DNA of 64,000 bases from Elmis aenea (taxonomy: Eukaryota; Arthropoda; Insecta; Coleoptera; Elmidae). Of this stretch, positions 46,554 to 58,913 are shown in pieces. Numbering within the stretch: the stretch's first letter is position 1; each line of letters opens with the position of its first letter. A model generated the notes under the pieces. It was not told the DNA's origin, did not search any database, and saw only the letters and a program-made list of their open reading frames with translations. The stretch spans positions 20,791,674 to 20,855,673 of the forward strand of contig OX393579.1 of assembly GCA_947652605.1 (NCBI GenBank), read 5' to 3'. The translations under genes and the position numbers were made by a program.

Positions 46554-47680
46554 ATGAGTAATTACAATAACGAAGAAAGGGTGTTTATGGTAAAAACTCT
46601 TTACAGCGGCGTATCTTTACGGAGAGTTCGAGATTTATTTGCCGTACAATTTATAAATCGCCCTATACCATCTACAACCACGATACAAAAATATGTGCAA
46701 AAATTTGAAAAATGCGGTAACATTTCCGTAGAATCCGGCACCACAGGTGTTTAGTATATTCTATTTTATTAAAATTAAAACAACATTTTTAAAAAGTAAT
46801 GTCACAGGAAACCGAAAAATTAATGAAACTAGTATTGTGGAAGAAAGCGTTTTAGGGATGATTAATATTGACCCTACGTCCAGTCTAGGGCAAATATCCC
46901 GCGAAGTGGATTTGTCTAGGACAGGGGTATTTAAAATTTAAAAAAAAACACCGTTATCATCCCTACAAATCGCAGTGTCACCAGGAAATTCTTCCTGCGG
47001 ATGAAGACTGTAGAATTTTTTTTTGTGAGGTAATGCAAGAACGCGCCAACAACGATCGCAGTTTTCTTTCATCAATTTGTTTTACCGACGAATCTACGTT
47101 TACTTTGAACAATGAACCAAATGTTCAAAATAGCAGATACTGGGCACAGGAAAATCCACACTGCTACATATCCACCAGAACGCAATATCCTCAAAAAATT
47201 AATATTTGGGCTGTCATTTTTAATAACCAAATTGTTGGTCCTTTTGAAATTCAGGGAAATTTAAATTCAGAAAAATATTTTGACCTTTTAATAATCAAGG
47301 TAGGTCCTGCGCTGGAAGAAGTTGCAAGAGAAAATCAGGAGATCTGGTTCCAACATGACGGCTGTCCAGCCCATTACAGTTTAGATGTTAGATACTTTTT
47401 AAACGATTGTTTTATCAATCGCTGGATTGGTAGAGGTGGAACAATAAATTGGCCAGCCAGAACTCCTGATTTAGCACCTTGTGACTTTTTTCTGTGGAGC
47501 CACCTTAAAAGTAAAATTTATAAAAAACGCCACCCAAATATTAATTCTTTGAGGAATTTAATAGTAGCAGAATGTGCTTTAATTAAGAACAGACAGCTAG
47601 CCTCTGTGAGAAACGGTTTTTATAATAGATTGGGGTATTGTTTATGTAGGAATGTTTTTTTTTTTGAGTATTTATTGTAA
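46554..47680 (+). pseudogene. DDE transposase of the 46.2-kb element (one frameshift)
   Basis: The first part begins MSNYNNEERVFMVKTLY and is a helix-turn-helix like the one found in insect DUF4817/DDE_3 transposases. A 61-bp intron (46747-46807) with GT/AG rejoins the frame, giving GNRKINETSIVEES and ISREVDLSRTGVF, a second helix-turn-helix. A run of nine A after ATTT (about 46937-46948) shifts the frame by one base and creates a stop. After it the frame is open to 47680. The catalytic region has FTDEST, then QHDGCPAH, then TPDLAPCDFFLW, with 36 residues between the second and third Asp (DD36D). Family-typical NINIWAV-like and WIGRGG motifs are present. It is probably inactive unless the homopolymer differs in other copies. 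Confidence 0.88.
46747..46807 (+). other. Intron within the transposase gene
   Basis: The borders are CCACAG before GTGTTT and GTCACAG before GAAACC. Removing these 61 bases restores an open frame across two adjacent helix-turn-helix segments. Reading through gives a TAG within the intron. Confidence 0.7.
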
Positions 47681-48230
47681 AATTTATTCTTTCACATTTT
47701 TTGTTATTGTTTTTAATTTTAAGTTGAAATTTAAGTAATAATAGTGTCGACTCTTGTAATTAATCTCCACAAAGATGCGCCACTATAATGCTGTAAAAAG
47801 TTTTCACCATTAAAACTCTCCCTCTAATATAGTTTTTTTATTCATTTTAATCAAAATCGTTAAAGAAATAACTCGCTGATTTAAAAATTGACAGATAATA
47901 ACAAAAATTAATTAAGACAAATGTCAGATTGACAGTCATGGCTACTTATATTTGTAAAATTATCCAATTTTAAAATATTAATTATAAACTAAATATTAAA
48001 CATTTAAGCTTATTAATGGTCTCAAATGATGCGTAATAAATTTATCTTTCTATTGTTACCATTAATTTTAATATAAACTCAATTGGGGAGCAGGAATCCG
48101 AAAAAAAGTTAAAACCAATGTTAATTCCCTATGTTCACGGCTGGTGGTTAACACCCGGTATAGTCTATGTGTAAACAGTCAAAATTAAATTTTGAGTTTT
48201 TGAGTTTTTTCAAGATATTTCCGGTCTTGC

Positions 48231-48416
48231 CGGTGCCGGATTAAGTCTTTAGCGGGCCCTAGACAAAATTTAGCGTTTGGGTCCCATTTATAGACGGTGT
48301 TTGCAAAATTTGCGATTTTATTATTAATTACAATTTTTTCGGAAGTCGAATAGGACCCTTCTGAATTATGGGCCCTAGACATTTTTCTTTTACGTACATT
48401 GCTTAATCCGGCCCTG
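48231..48416. mobile_element. hAT-type MITE with CCGGATTAAG ends
   Basis: GTGCCGGATTAAGTC on the left and GCTTAATCCGGCCCTG on the right are the ends. Flanking GGTCTTGC and GGATTTGC agree at six of eight bases. CGGGCCCTAGAC and GGGCCCTAGAC recur inside. No protein is encoded. Confidence 0.72.
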
Positions 48417-48424
48417 GGATTTGC

Positions 48425-49879
48425 TTACAATATGCACATTTACAGTTTACAGTTTACTAAGCACACCCTATGTTGCTAATTAACCACGCTTTTATTTCCG
48501 ACAGCTCTGTTTTTCATGTTGAAATAAACGCCGCGCGTAATTAAATTAGCTTTTCCGAGAAACTGACTTATAAAAGAGACAAATATTAAATAAATCAAAG
48601 TAGCAAGTGCAAAATTTATTAAAGAAAATTTTGGTGAAAAGTAATTACTAAACGGTTAGAAATGCAAACATAACCAATAAATTTTTTGGGAAAATTCTTT
48701 CGGTTATTACTTTATTCATCTTTTGATACATGTCAGTAAAAAACTTAAAAATGTTCCAGATGCTACGATCCCCTCAGTGATTAAATTATTGTGTACAACT
48801 GCATAGAACTACCCGCATTAGCAATTAGGGTGGTTTTAATGCGTTTGTAAAACTACCGTACTAGAGAAATACGCATTGAAAAAAGAATGTACGAGTTTTT
48901 AAAATAATACATATTTACTTACACAAACATTTTTAAAAAGAAGTTGGAACGCATTCACTAAACCAAAACAGTGCTTAATTATTTATCGAAATATTTACAA
49001 GTAAAGTAAACACGCACGACAAGTACAAAAAACGGTCACAGTCACTTTAAGACGATAGTATAATTAAAGACTTTTATAGACACTTGGCAAACAGGGTTTT
49101 AGCAGCTTATCTACTAGCAAATAGTGTTATGGAACCCGAAAAACAAATGCAATTTAAATATTAATTCACGACAAATGCAAATAAACAATACGGTCATAAA
49201 GGTTGTTAATTGCATGATTTTTTCGATTTTTGCGCTGTATCGCATCTTTTGTGGATTGTTAAACATATTTTTAGGGCTCTGTCATATTTAATTACAAAAC
49301 AAGATTTGAAAATTGTAATTCCGGCTGATTTAAACCCTCGTATCCCGGCCACCCGGCCTCTCCATTCTTAAAGTCATTTAACTTGGAGAAATGAATACAA
49401 ATACCTTATTATTTTTCACTAAACTCTAATAGCCTTTACCAATTATTTAATGTGCTTTAATAAATTTGTAGATGTTTACCCACCCAATTGTTTCTTCGTA
49501 AAAAACATACAAAAGCAGTATGGAATCTTAATTGCTTTTTATATTAGCTCAATTGCTTTTACAATGACGCTATTTTAAGATCGAATAAATTTAGCCATTA
49601 ATGTATTCGGAGTGTCTGTACAATAACAAACTAGCCATAAAAAATCTGCTCACGTCTCTAGTGTTTGATCCTATCTCATACCTTATTGCGGAAATGTAAG
49701 TGAGACTTGGGTACATTTCAAGTTGTACATTAAAACTGTTTTAACACCGTTTCTAATATTTCAGTGGGATTACTTTCAAGTTTTAATTATTTTCGCATTT
49801 TAAAGCTTTTAAACGTTGAAAATCTGATACTTTTTGAAATTAAAGTATATTTAAAGATGAATGTAGATGTAGACATGTA
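48425..49879. other. Intergenic spacer, nothing recognised
   Basis: This lies between the kelch promoter side and M-Ras. It is AT-rich without coding frames, repeats or RNA genes that I could identify. Confidence 0.4.
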
Positions 49880-50228
49880 ACACTGTAGGGAAAGAGTACT
49901 GTACTAATTACTCTGATGGTTATTATTTTTAATTATGGCTCGTGGTCATCTTTGCAGCGTGGTAGGACCCTCAAACGTTGTCTGATCTAGAGCAGTTATT
50001 TATTACAGTATTACACAGCAAGAAACAAAATAAAACACAACAACTAAAACGAACTTCTTTATATGTCGATTAACTTTACATTTCTCGGTGGTTGGTTCTG
50101 AACTATTTTAGCCCAACTGTCCTAAGATTTTAGGTCCATATGGCCCTCTTTTTTTTATTGAAGTATCCTTGTCATTCTTTCCTATAAGCACATTTAGTAC
50201 GAGTAGTAGGTTCTACTTATGATGTACA
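49880..50228 (-). repeat. Solo-LTR-like dispersed repeat, copy 2 (inverted)
   Basis: The reverse complement matches the 38.7-kb copy from ACATCATAAGTAGAAC to AGTACTCTTTCCC. On the minus strand its edges read TGTACATC and CCCTACA, compatible with the TG/CA ends of an LTR, but no target duplication was found. Confidence 0.5.
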
Positions 50229-50625
50229 TTGTACAGGGTGGGCAAATTTCGATGTTTTAATAGGGAATTTCGATAACTATAACAGGTATCAAAAAAAGGA
50301 CCGCGCATCCTCGATCTCTTTTTTCGAGAAAAAGTTAATGGTGAAAACTAAAATTGGTTATCGTCTTTTGTTTTAGAGTTATCGCCGATAACTCGATTTT
50401 TCGACTTTTCGTTTTATGACTATATCTCGCTTGTTTATGAAATAAAGAAAAATAATTTTGACGTTCTTCGGGCACTTTTTTGATAAGAATGCAGTGGCGT
50501 AGACAATTTTCAGAACAAAAATTGAAATTCGAGTTGTGACATAAAGTTGTATATTTTTTTTTAATAGAACCCATAGTTGGCTGTCACTTATATGAATTCC
50601 TTATTTTTTTGTCATTCCAAATATA

Positions 50626-52134
50626 CAGGGTGTCCCAGATTACATTTCCAGCATGGGGATCTAGCTTATCATAAGAGATACAGGTTTGTTTAGATTAGAT
50701 TAATTATTCCTTAGTACGAGGGGAGCCACAATCAATTTTTAAAAGTTCAAAATTCCTCGTGCTTCAGATGTTATAGCAAAAAATATGAAAATGTCCAATT
50801 TCTTTTTTCTCTCATAACTTTTTTGTCTTAATCATTAGAACATCTTTATTTGTAATTTCTTGAGGTACTTTTTAATGGAGAATGTAACTGTTATTTTAGA
50901 TTATTTTTAACACTTACTATTTTCGAGATATTACCCCTAACTTCATGTTTTCTTATGGGCCGCGAAGTTGGCTATGGAATAGTTAAATGTGCTTTTTTTT
51001 CATCTTTAAAATGAGATATTACTTGCTATATTTATTTTTATAATTAAGTCACAAAATGAAAAAAATCGTATTTTACCCATCACTTATCAAGCTATCTATG
51101 AAAATAAAAACAAAAAACAACTAATTAAATGTCAAATGACAGTTACCGTTTGTCTGCGTTATCATTTATTAAAAATTCACATTATTGTTGTGTAATTTGA
51201 TAGTCTTTGTAGTAATTGTTATAATGATGGCAACATTTAAAAATAGCGAAAAATTTGACATGTTGAGATGCTACATTCTTTGCCATAAAAACTGTGTAGA
51301 AGCTAAGCGAATATACTTAGAGCTATATCCCGAGAAAAGGCAACGAAGGATGCGTAATTACAAAAATTTGGAAATAAATTTAAAAGTATATGTATTTTTT
51401 GACAAACCAACCAAAAATCCAAAACAAATCAATGATTAATTAGAATTATTTATTTTACACAGTTTCTATTGCAAATAATGTGGCATATCAACATATAAAC
51501 TTTTTAATTAGTTGTAAATGTGCTCATAATTATATGATAACAAATTTGCTACAAAGACCATGGAATTACACAACAATACTAAACAATTCTAATAAATGAT
51601 ACCGCAGACAAATGGTAACTGTCACTTGACATTTAATTAGTTGTTTTTTGTTTTTATTTTCATAGATAGCTTGATGTGATAGATAAAATACGATTTTTCT
51701 TCATTTTGTGACTTATTTATTAAAATTAATGTAGCAAGTAATATATCATTTTAAAGAGGAAAAAAAAGCACATTTAACTATTTCATAGCCAACTTCGCAG
51801 CCCATAAGAAAAAATGAAGTTAGGGGTAATATCTCGAAAATGGTAAGTGTTAAAAATAATCTAAAATAACAGTTACATTCTCCATTAAAAAGTACCTCAA
51901 GAAATTACAAATAAAACTGTTCTAATGATTAAGACAAAACAGTTATGAGAGAAAAAAGAAATTGGACATTTTCATATTTTTTGCTATAACATCTAAAGCA
52001 CGAGGAATTTTGAACTTTTAAAAATTGATTGTGGCTCCTCTCATACCAAGGAATAATTCATCTAATTTAAACAAACCTGTATCTCTTATAATAAGCGAGA
52101 TCCCCATGCTGGAAATGTAATCTGGGACACCCTG
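50626..52134. mobile_element. Foldback-type mariner element with 545-bp arms and a truncated transposase
   Basis: The ends are CAGGGTGTCCCAGATTAC and its reverse complement, flanked by TA. Arms run from 50626 to about 51172 and from about 51590 to 52134. The centre holds a short open frame (see 51224-51439). The arms differ by scattered substitutions, so the element is older than the one at 46.2 kb. Confidence 0.88.
51224..51439 (+). pseudogene. N-terminal transposase fragment inside the 50.6-kb element
   Basis: Starting at the ATG at 51224 (or 51227) the frame reads MATFKNSEKFDMLRCY and then AKRIYLELYPEKRQ. This is the helix-turn-helix of DUF4817-type transposases and resembles the start of the transposase at 46554. 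The catalytic part is missing. Downstream residues look unrelated, so this is an internal-deletion derivative. Confidence 0.65.
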
Positions 52135-52980
52135 TATAAGGGTTGATGTATTTATCTTCAATAATACGCAAGTTAAGAAGGTTTTTTAGTTTGTTTTTTT
52201 AAACAAAATTATAGTAGGCTGTGAAAACAAAAACAAAACTAGATGTAAAACCTTTTAAAACTCATTTGGTACAAGTTACGAAGGTTTTGTAGTTTTTTGT
52301 TGTGATAAAAATTACAAATATTTGAACCATAAGATAAACCACAATAAACTACATTACTGCAGATTCCGACTTTATCGTTGTTTCCTTATTTTTATATATT
52401 TATAATGTTTATCACAACAACAAATTACAAAACCTTCGTAATTTGCTAATTTCTATATCGCCGTTTTCAACAAAACCTCTTAAACGTGCAACTTATGTTA
52501 TTTATAACCATTTCTACTTACTATGACCAAAAACATTTAATATATTCATATATTCGTACTATTTAGAAGTAAAAACCTTAAGCTAAAAAAAAAATAAAGA
52601 AATTTAGGTGTAAAAACTGCATTGATATTCTTTTAAAAAAATATTGGAATAACCAATTATTACACATTAAAAAATTAAATGAATAAGGTATTAATTACGA
52701 CTACAATTTTAATTGATTTTGGAATTGTTTTAATAATCTTGTACTAAATTTACACTCAAATAAATTTTTGAAATTTTACATTCATAAATATTTTGCAAAT
52801 TTTAATTAATTTTTATATCTGTAACAATAACGTTTTAAAATAATTTTTTTTATGAAGTCAATTATCGTTGCAACTGTAATAAAATAGTTTCATTCTATAA
52901 TTTCGTGTTTTCGGTGTCATAAATTTCCTCTAATTTTTGGTTTACGCAATAAAACATGTGAATGCACCCCGTATTTTGTA

Positions 52981-53315
52981 TTACGTCAACGTTTTGATCC
53001 AATGAGAAATCGACGCTTTGTCCCTATTTAAAGTTGGCGTCTTGTTTGTCACATCTGTCAACATACAAAAAAGGTGTTAACGTTAGAAGTAGGTGTTTAT
53101 TAAACCATTGAAGACAATTGGCATAAATACATCAATAACTATGTTAATAAGGTAAGTAAATATAGTAGCACGAGTTGTTACGGAATTACGTGATGTGTAG
53201 CAATAAATTTGTTCCTTTTATTGTAGGAAAATAGGTTGACAGAATTTAATTTTCTCAGGCCAACACTTCTATCACAATAGGTAGCAGAAGTAGAAAGTAT
53301 AGTGCAAGAGGCACA
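52981..53315 (+). promoter_or_regulatory. M-Ras promoter and non-coding first exon
   Basis: Upstream of M-Ras are TTACGTCA (52981-52988, a CRE/ATF-like site), CCAAT (52999-53003) and a TATTTAAAG TATA-like box (53025-53033), spaced as in a core promoter. A probable non-coding exon ends at 53151 before GTAAGT. The best acceptor is TTTATTGTAG, ending at 53226; a second AG is at 53279-53280. The leader then runs to the ATG at 53316. A very short upstream reading frame may begin at the ATG near 53142. Confidence 0.5.
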
Positions 53316-54500
53316 ATGACACGGCCTCCTAATGAAAATCTTCCTACTATTAAACTAGTGGTTGTTGGCGATGGTGGTGTAGGAAAAAGTGCAATTACGA
53401 TACAATTTTTCCAAAAACTATTTGTTACTGATTATGATCCTACAATAGAAGATAGTTATTTACAACATGTTGACGTTGATGGACAGTGGTGTATATTGGA
53501 TGGTAATGTCTACATTAGATTTAAAAGTTATATTTGACACTTATTCTCTCCGTTGTAGTTTTAGACACTGCTGGCCAAGAAGAGTTTAGTGCCATGCGAG
53601 AACAATACATGCGAAAAGGGGATGGATTTTTGTTGGTCTATTCGGTCACCGACAAAAACAGTTATGAGAATATTGTTAACTTTCATACTCAAATTCTCAG
53701 GGTAAAAGATCGGTAAGTTTTATATTTATTATGCATTACAATTATGATCTTTTGAAATGTGTTTAGACCAGTTTGGAAGGAGCAAGTTTTAAATTTCTAT
53801 TTTTAATTTACAGTGATGTGTATCCAATGTTATTGGTTGCAAATAAAGTGGATTTGGTTCATTTGCGTAAAGTATCGGAAGAACAAGGTCGGGAACTTGC
53901 ACATAAATTGGGAATACCGTATATTGAAACTAGCGCAAAAGATCCTCCACTGAATATTGATGCTACATTTCACGAAGTAAGTTAATTGAATTTTTTTTTC
54001 ATTGTTCATGTAAGTTGTCTAATTGTTATCGGTTAGTCTAGTCGCAGAATATCATATTTTTAATTACCGTCTGAACTTAGATATATATCAATTAGTTTGT
54101 TGCGATGATTTTAATATAAGTAATAATTTTCTGATCCAGACTTATTGGGTGCATTAGGTTAAAGGTTAAGGGTTTTAGTGAATAGAATTTAAGAAGAAAA
54201 AGTATTTATTCTTTTAGCTTAATGCTGCAAGAAATTTTATTCACCATATGTTTTAATTTTTACCAGCAAATCTGTGTATACAATCAACTTCTTCATTTAT
54301 GTATGAAATAATTTGTGATTACTTCTATTGATTATGCATCTTAGTGCGATTTTATTATGTAAATATAGTCGTTTCATGTGTGTATGTAGTAACTAATTGG
54401 TTTATTGAAGGTCGTCCGTATAATACGTAATCAACCACAAGCCGACCTCGAAAAACGTAAGAAGAAAAAACTGCAAAAACTAAGGTGTACACTGATTTAA
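53316..54500 (+). CDS. Mras: Ras-related small GTPase M-Ras, complete
   Basis: Coding exons are 53316-53502, 53559-53712, 53814-53976 and 54411-54500, all with GT/AG borders and consistent phases. They give 197 residues. The P-loop GDGGVGKS is at 18-25, switch I with YDPTIEDSY at 40-48, DTAGQE at 65-70, NKVD at 124-127 and ETSAK at 152-156. A basic run (KRKKKK, about 183-188) precedes the C-terminal prenylation box CTLI, where Ile as last residue suggests geranylgeranylation. Asp after the first P-loop glycine and the whole switch region match M-Ras (R-Ras3) rather than H/K-Ras. Known M-Ras proteins cycle between GTP and GDP at membranes and activate the SHOC2-PP1 phosphatase and RAF signalling. 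All catalytic motifs look intact. The tail is shorter than in vertebrate M-Ras. Confidence 0.95.
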
Positions 54501-55810
54501 CTAATATTGTAATGAACAATATTTGTTTTTTCAGTGCCGATTCGATATCGTTATTGTATGCTCATGTTAGGATCTGTTTAGATTTTTTACATGAAGCATT
54601 TATTGTCATGAACAGGCAGGAATGTTTAAATGAACAGCAAAACTGACAAATTTATCTAAAGTTGGAAAATTGTGCAAAAATAATTTTCGGAATCTTTAAA
54701 AATGTGTTTTGTTAAATATACATATATCTTCGATTAACAAACAGTGACATACCTATTACAAGTGTGCCAAATATGTAATTTTGTGCAATATTATGTTACA
54801 GTAAGTTTTAAATAAATTGTAAAAACAATTTCTGCCTGTTCAGTCCAACAGTTATATAAATGAATGTGCCAGTATTATATAATCTTTATTTGCGAGCTTT
54901 ATTTGTATGTTATAGTGCAATGTTTGTGTAATAATGTTTACAACAATTTTGTTGAGTTATTAAAACATGGGGTTGGAATTTTAAGTGGTCAAAAGATTTT
55001 AATTGGCCACATTGTTTTCAGTATTTAATTGGATTGAAAAATATATTTACCTAAATGTAAAATAATTTTCTACATAATAGTTTGTTGAAGTGTGGCTTTT
55101 CTTTTAAACCACTGGCCTATTTAATGATGGTTTTAAAAGAAACAAAATTTGCAGATTTAATGTTGAATGGTGTTCAACTGTTCATTTTAAATTGAGCAGT
55201 ATAGTTTGGGGGTGCAAAAACTGTAACTTAATTTTAAATAATTTAAACATTTATTGTACATGCAAATATATTGGGGCAAAATTTTACTGATTTTAAGTTG
55301 ACCAGTGATATAATATCCATCCAACCTCATCATATTTATAAGAATATTATATGTGTAATGTGGTGATAACTGTTATTTTTTAAGGCATTTTTAGCATGTT
55401 TTAAACTTGAAACGATGATAAACCAAAGTTAGCATTATGTGATTTGTATATTTTTATTGCAGTGTAGACAAAAGGACCAAATTTGCTCATTTGTAAACGT
55501 TTTAGAGTCCTTTTTAAACCAACGTGTAACTTTAATATTTGACGATGACGTGTAACAAGAGGAAGCCTAAAAATGAGGCCTAAGTATATTATACTACATT
55601 AACAAAACTCAGAATTGATAAAAAAACTCGCTATCTGTGATGTACATAACATAATCTTTGTTTATTACATCTTTCACGAGTATTTATATTCATAAAAAGG
55701 CCTTAATCGGCAATACATCGTGTGGGATTCTAAAACTGTGGAGTTTGAACAGTAATTAGTAATTAAAAAATAAAATCCATTATTTACATCGATAACTCCT
55801 ACAAATTCTA
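54501..55810 (+). other. M-Ras 3' untranslated region and downstream spacer
   Basis: No coding signal is seen. AATAAA at 54811-54816 is the first plausible polyadenylation signal, giving a 3' UTR of about 330 nt. Further AATAAA words occur nearer 55770. The rest is AT-rich spacer before a repeat element at 55812. Confidence 0.4.
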
Positions 55811-55811
55811 C

Positions 55812-56994
55812 AGGGTGTACCACTTAATTCTGACTCGCTTAGTATTAGTCAGTTAAGTTAGCAAAAAGTTGCATGTAATACAGTTTAATCTGTTGTGATA
55901 TTCAGATGTTCGGAAATACGTATAGTTAACTTGATAAAAGAGAAAAATGAAATATCAAATTTTTATTTTGTTTAACATCGTTTTTGGTTTTAAAAACAAA
56001 ATTGAATTTTGCAATGAGATTATTTAATATACCAAATAAATTTGCGGAATCGTTCTGTCAGAGCACACTGAAATGCGAAGATATAATAGTCAGTGTATGA
56101 ATTTCTTATGTACACCATATTAGATATTTTTTTAAATAAATAGCATTTGTTTTTCTCTTTTCAATGTTGTATAACTTTGGGCAAAAAAATTAAAAATTCA
56201 CCTACCTTAACAATAAAACAAAATTTTGAGCTAATAATGATTTCTGTAATGTATTTTAAATAAGTAAAATATGTCAGTGTTAACAAATAGGATGCTTTTG
56301 TTTTGTTTATGAAAAAAAAGAGTATCATTCATACCCAACTCATTAAATAAATTGTCGGTATACTTAACTTTATTGAAGTTTTTTATCATACAAGTGATAT
56401 GTCATTAAAAGAGAAAAACAAATGCTGTCCATTCCATTTAACATGTAAAATGGCATCCACAAGCTAAATTAAAGTTAATTTATATATTCTTAATTAAATG
56501 TGCCATAAAAAAAAAACAGATACCACCAGTTTATTATGAATTAGATTTTGTTACGATGCTCAAAATTCAGATGTTTATTTTAAAAATAAAATAAATAGTC
56601 ACAAAATATAAATTATGACTTCCATCAAGGTAACTAAGCATTTTTTAAAACATCTCGAGTTTCACTACGAATTTAGAGGTCTTACACAAGATAAAGTGAA
56701 CAGCAAAATTCGCAAAGAGCCCGATGGTGGTTGAAATTTAGACTTTTCTAAAAATGTTAGGTTTTAGTGAAATTATTTATATTATTAAAATAACGTTGTT
56801 GAAACAGACGGATGTCTTTAGGCAGCGCAGTAATAACCGCTTTGGACGAGTTTTGGTTTCTGCGTCACAGTTCATTTTATCATGAAAGAGGTCTACCTGT
56901 CTTATACATAACTTTTGATTAAATAAAATGAATCTCTATCTCTGTATTAAAGGAGATCACCCTAGTGGCCCCAATTAAGTGGCACTCCCTGTTA
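55812..56994. mobile_element. Possible mariner-type non-autonomous element downstream of M-Ras
   Basis: The left end ACAGGGTGTACCACTTAATT faces a right end AATTAAGTGGCACTCCCTGT, with TA next to each. Similarity of the ends fades after about 22 bp. An internal inverted pair GCATTTGTTTTTCTCTTTT (near 56143) and its complement (near 56410) adds structure. No coding is seen. Confidence 0.55.
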
Positions 56995-58913
56995 ACAACA
57001 AAAAATAATTTTACCATCGAATTAAACTAATGTTCAAACTTGATCTTTTAGAAATCCAACTTTTGTTAAAATGGTACATTGGCATTATGGTCTTGCTCAG
57101 GGTGTTTCATACGTACGAACAACACAACACCCTGTAGATTCGACTTGACATATACAATTTTTTAGTATACTTTTAAATTATAATGCGCACGTTACTCACG
57201 TTAAATCGTGTTCTTAGCAATGTTTCGTTTTATACGTACCATTACGCGACGTGACTAAAGCATAATACATTTTTTAAACGTGTCGATACACAAACGATTA
57301 TGCGTAACAAGTTTATCCTACCGTTTGGATTTGTGCTGTGCAATTTTTTAGCCATTTTTTGTAATATATGTGTTAATAGAGAATGTAGAGATGTAGATAT
57401 TGAAACTTTAATAGGGCATTCATATTTCGTTTTTGTTTAATAATCACATCTGTATAATTTTTACAATTTGGTCATTGTTTTAATAACTCATAAGTTGTAA
57501 AATGTGGTTTTATGAAGTTCCTGTTTTAAATAGAAAGGTGCATTTTATACTAATATGATCAGAATATCACTAAAAGTATGTTTTGTTTCAAAATTATTTT
57601 AAAAACATTTAACAAGTAGTAGGTAATGTTAATTTTGTTGAATAAAATCAAATATGAATTGCACTGTGGTAGATTTGAGAATGAATTGTAAATATGTTGT
57701 GATAGAGCAGGGTTTTACACCAAAAAAAAGTTCTAGTTATTTGGTTATTGTTGGGTAGGGTAAACGTTTTGTTATTGTATTTACGAATTTTATAGTTTGT
57801 TTACTTTTTAACATATAAAAATATAAAAGTTGTCTTAATTTTATGTGAATGTAAAGATAATAAATGAAATGTCGTGCCCAGATCATAATTTTATTTACCT
57901 TCTATCCTGACTTTAAATAGTATTTGAAGCAGATACAAAGTTAAATCTTTCAATTTTATATTAACAGGTTAGAGAGCTGAACCATATTAAATTAACAAAG
58001 GACTAGAATGACAATAAAACGTACAATCTGATTTTGACTTGAATCCATGAATTAATATACTTGAGTATACAGGGTGGACCAAATTCAAATGTTTTATGGG
58101 GTATCTCGGTTACCATTATCCATTATGGTTAGTAAAAATGTGATATTGGTCTCTTGGATTATTCTTTTGAGATAAAGATGCCTGTGCTATCAGATTGTTT
58201 GTATCACTTTTCATTTTGGCACTTAGACAAAAAATGAAATTTCATCATTTTTGAAAATTTACTACTTCTTAATTTATAAAAATAGAATAAATGTTATATA
58301 GGCTTTTTTACAAAAAAAATTTGATTCATTTTAAAATTAATTTTTTTTTAACGACCTTTACTGTTGAGGTAAAGTAAAATTGAAGGGTTTGCTGCAAAAA
58401 GGGGTTAGCTCCAAATTTTGTACGTTTTGACATCCTATCTTGTGCAAAAAAAAAAAAACTCGATTGGTGCAAGAACGAGGTAGCTCCTAGCGTTAATTTC
58501 TGAGTTATTTTACATATGGATTTGACTATCTTGTTCGTTTGGGACAGGAAAGATGCAGCTCCTGGAGCTGCCTCCTTATTGCGACAAATGGCTGAGGTGG
58601 TTTGTTGACATAAAGGTTATAGTTTACAGATTTTGTTGATACATGTGTGGTAGTACGTTATTTTGACAGAAGTTTTGTGCTTTTTGTATTTAGGCATCGT
58701 TTTTTAATACTTTTTTTTCTAAGTAATAAGAGAGAGGCTGTGAGCTAAAGAAAAAAAGGTCCCATTTATTCGATACGGCCCGCGTTATTCACACATCTAA
58801 TTTACTGGCCCGTAGTACCATTTGAGTTTGCGACCCCTACCTTACAAAGTGGTTGATTACATACTTTGGGGCACAAAGGAGGTAGCTCCAACATTCAAAA
58901 CATGGCCCATTAC

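Larger units (their letters stand above)
46240..48158 (+). mobile_element. Tc1/mariner-superfamily DNA transposon with long inverted repeats, nearly intact
   Basis: The element starts CCGGGTGTTAACCACCAG and ends with its reverse complement, and TA duplications flank it (46238-46239 and 48159-48160). Inverted repeats are about 318 bp (46240 to about 46557, and about 47835 to 48158). The left repeat ends exactly where the transposase ATG lies. The arms are very similar, so the insertion looks fairly young. It lies between the kelch promoter and M-Ras. Confidence 0.92.
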
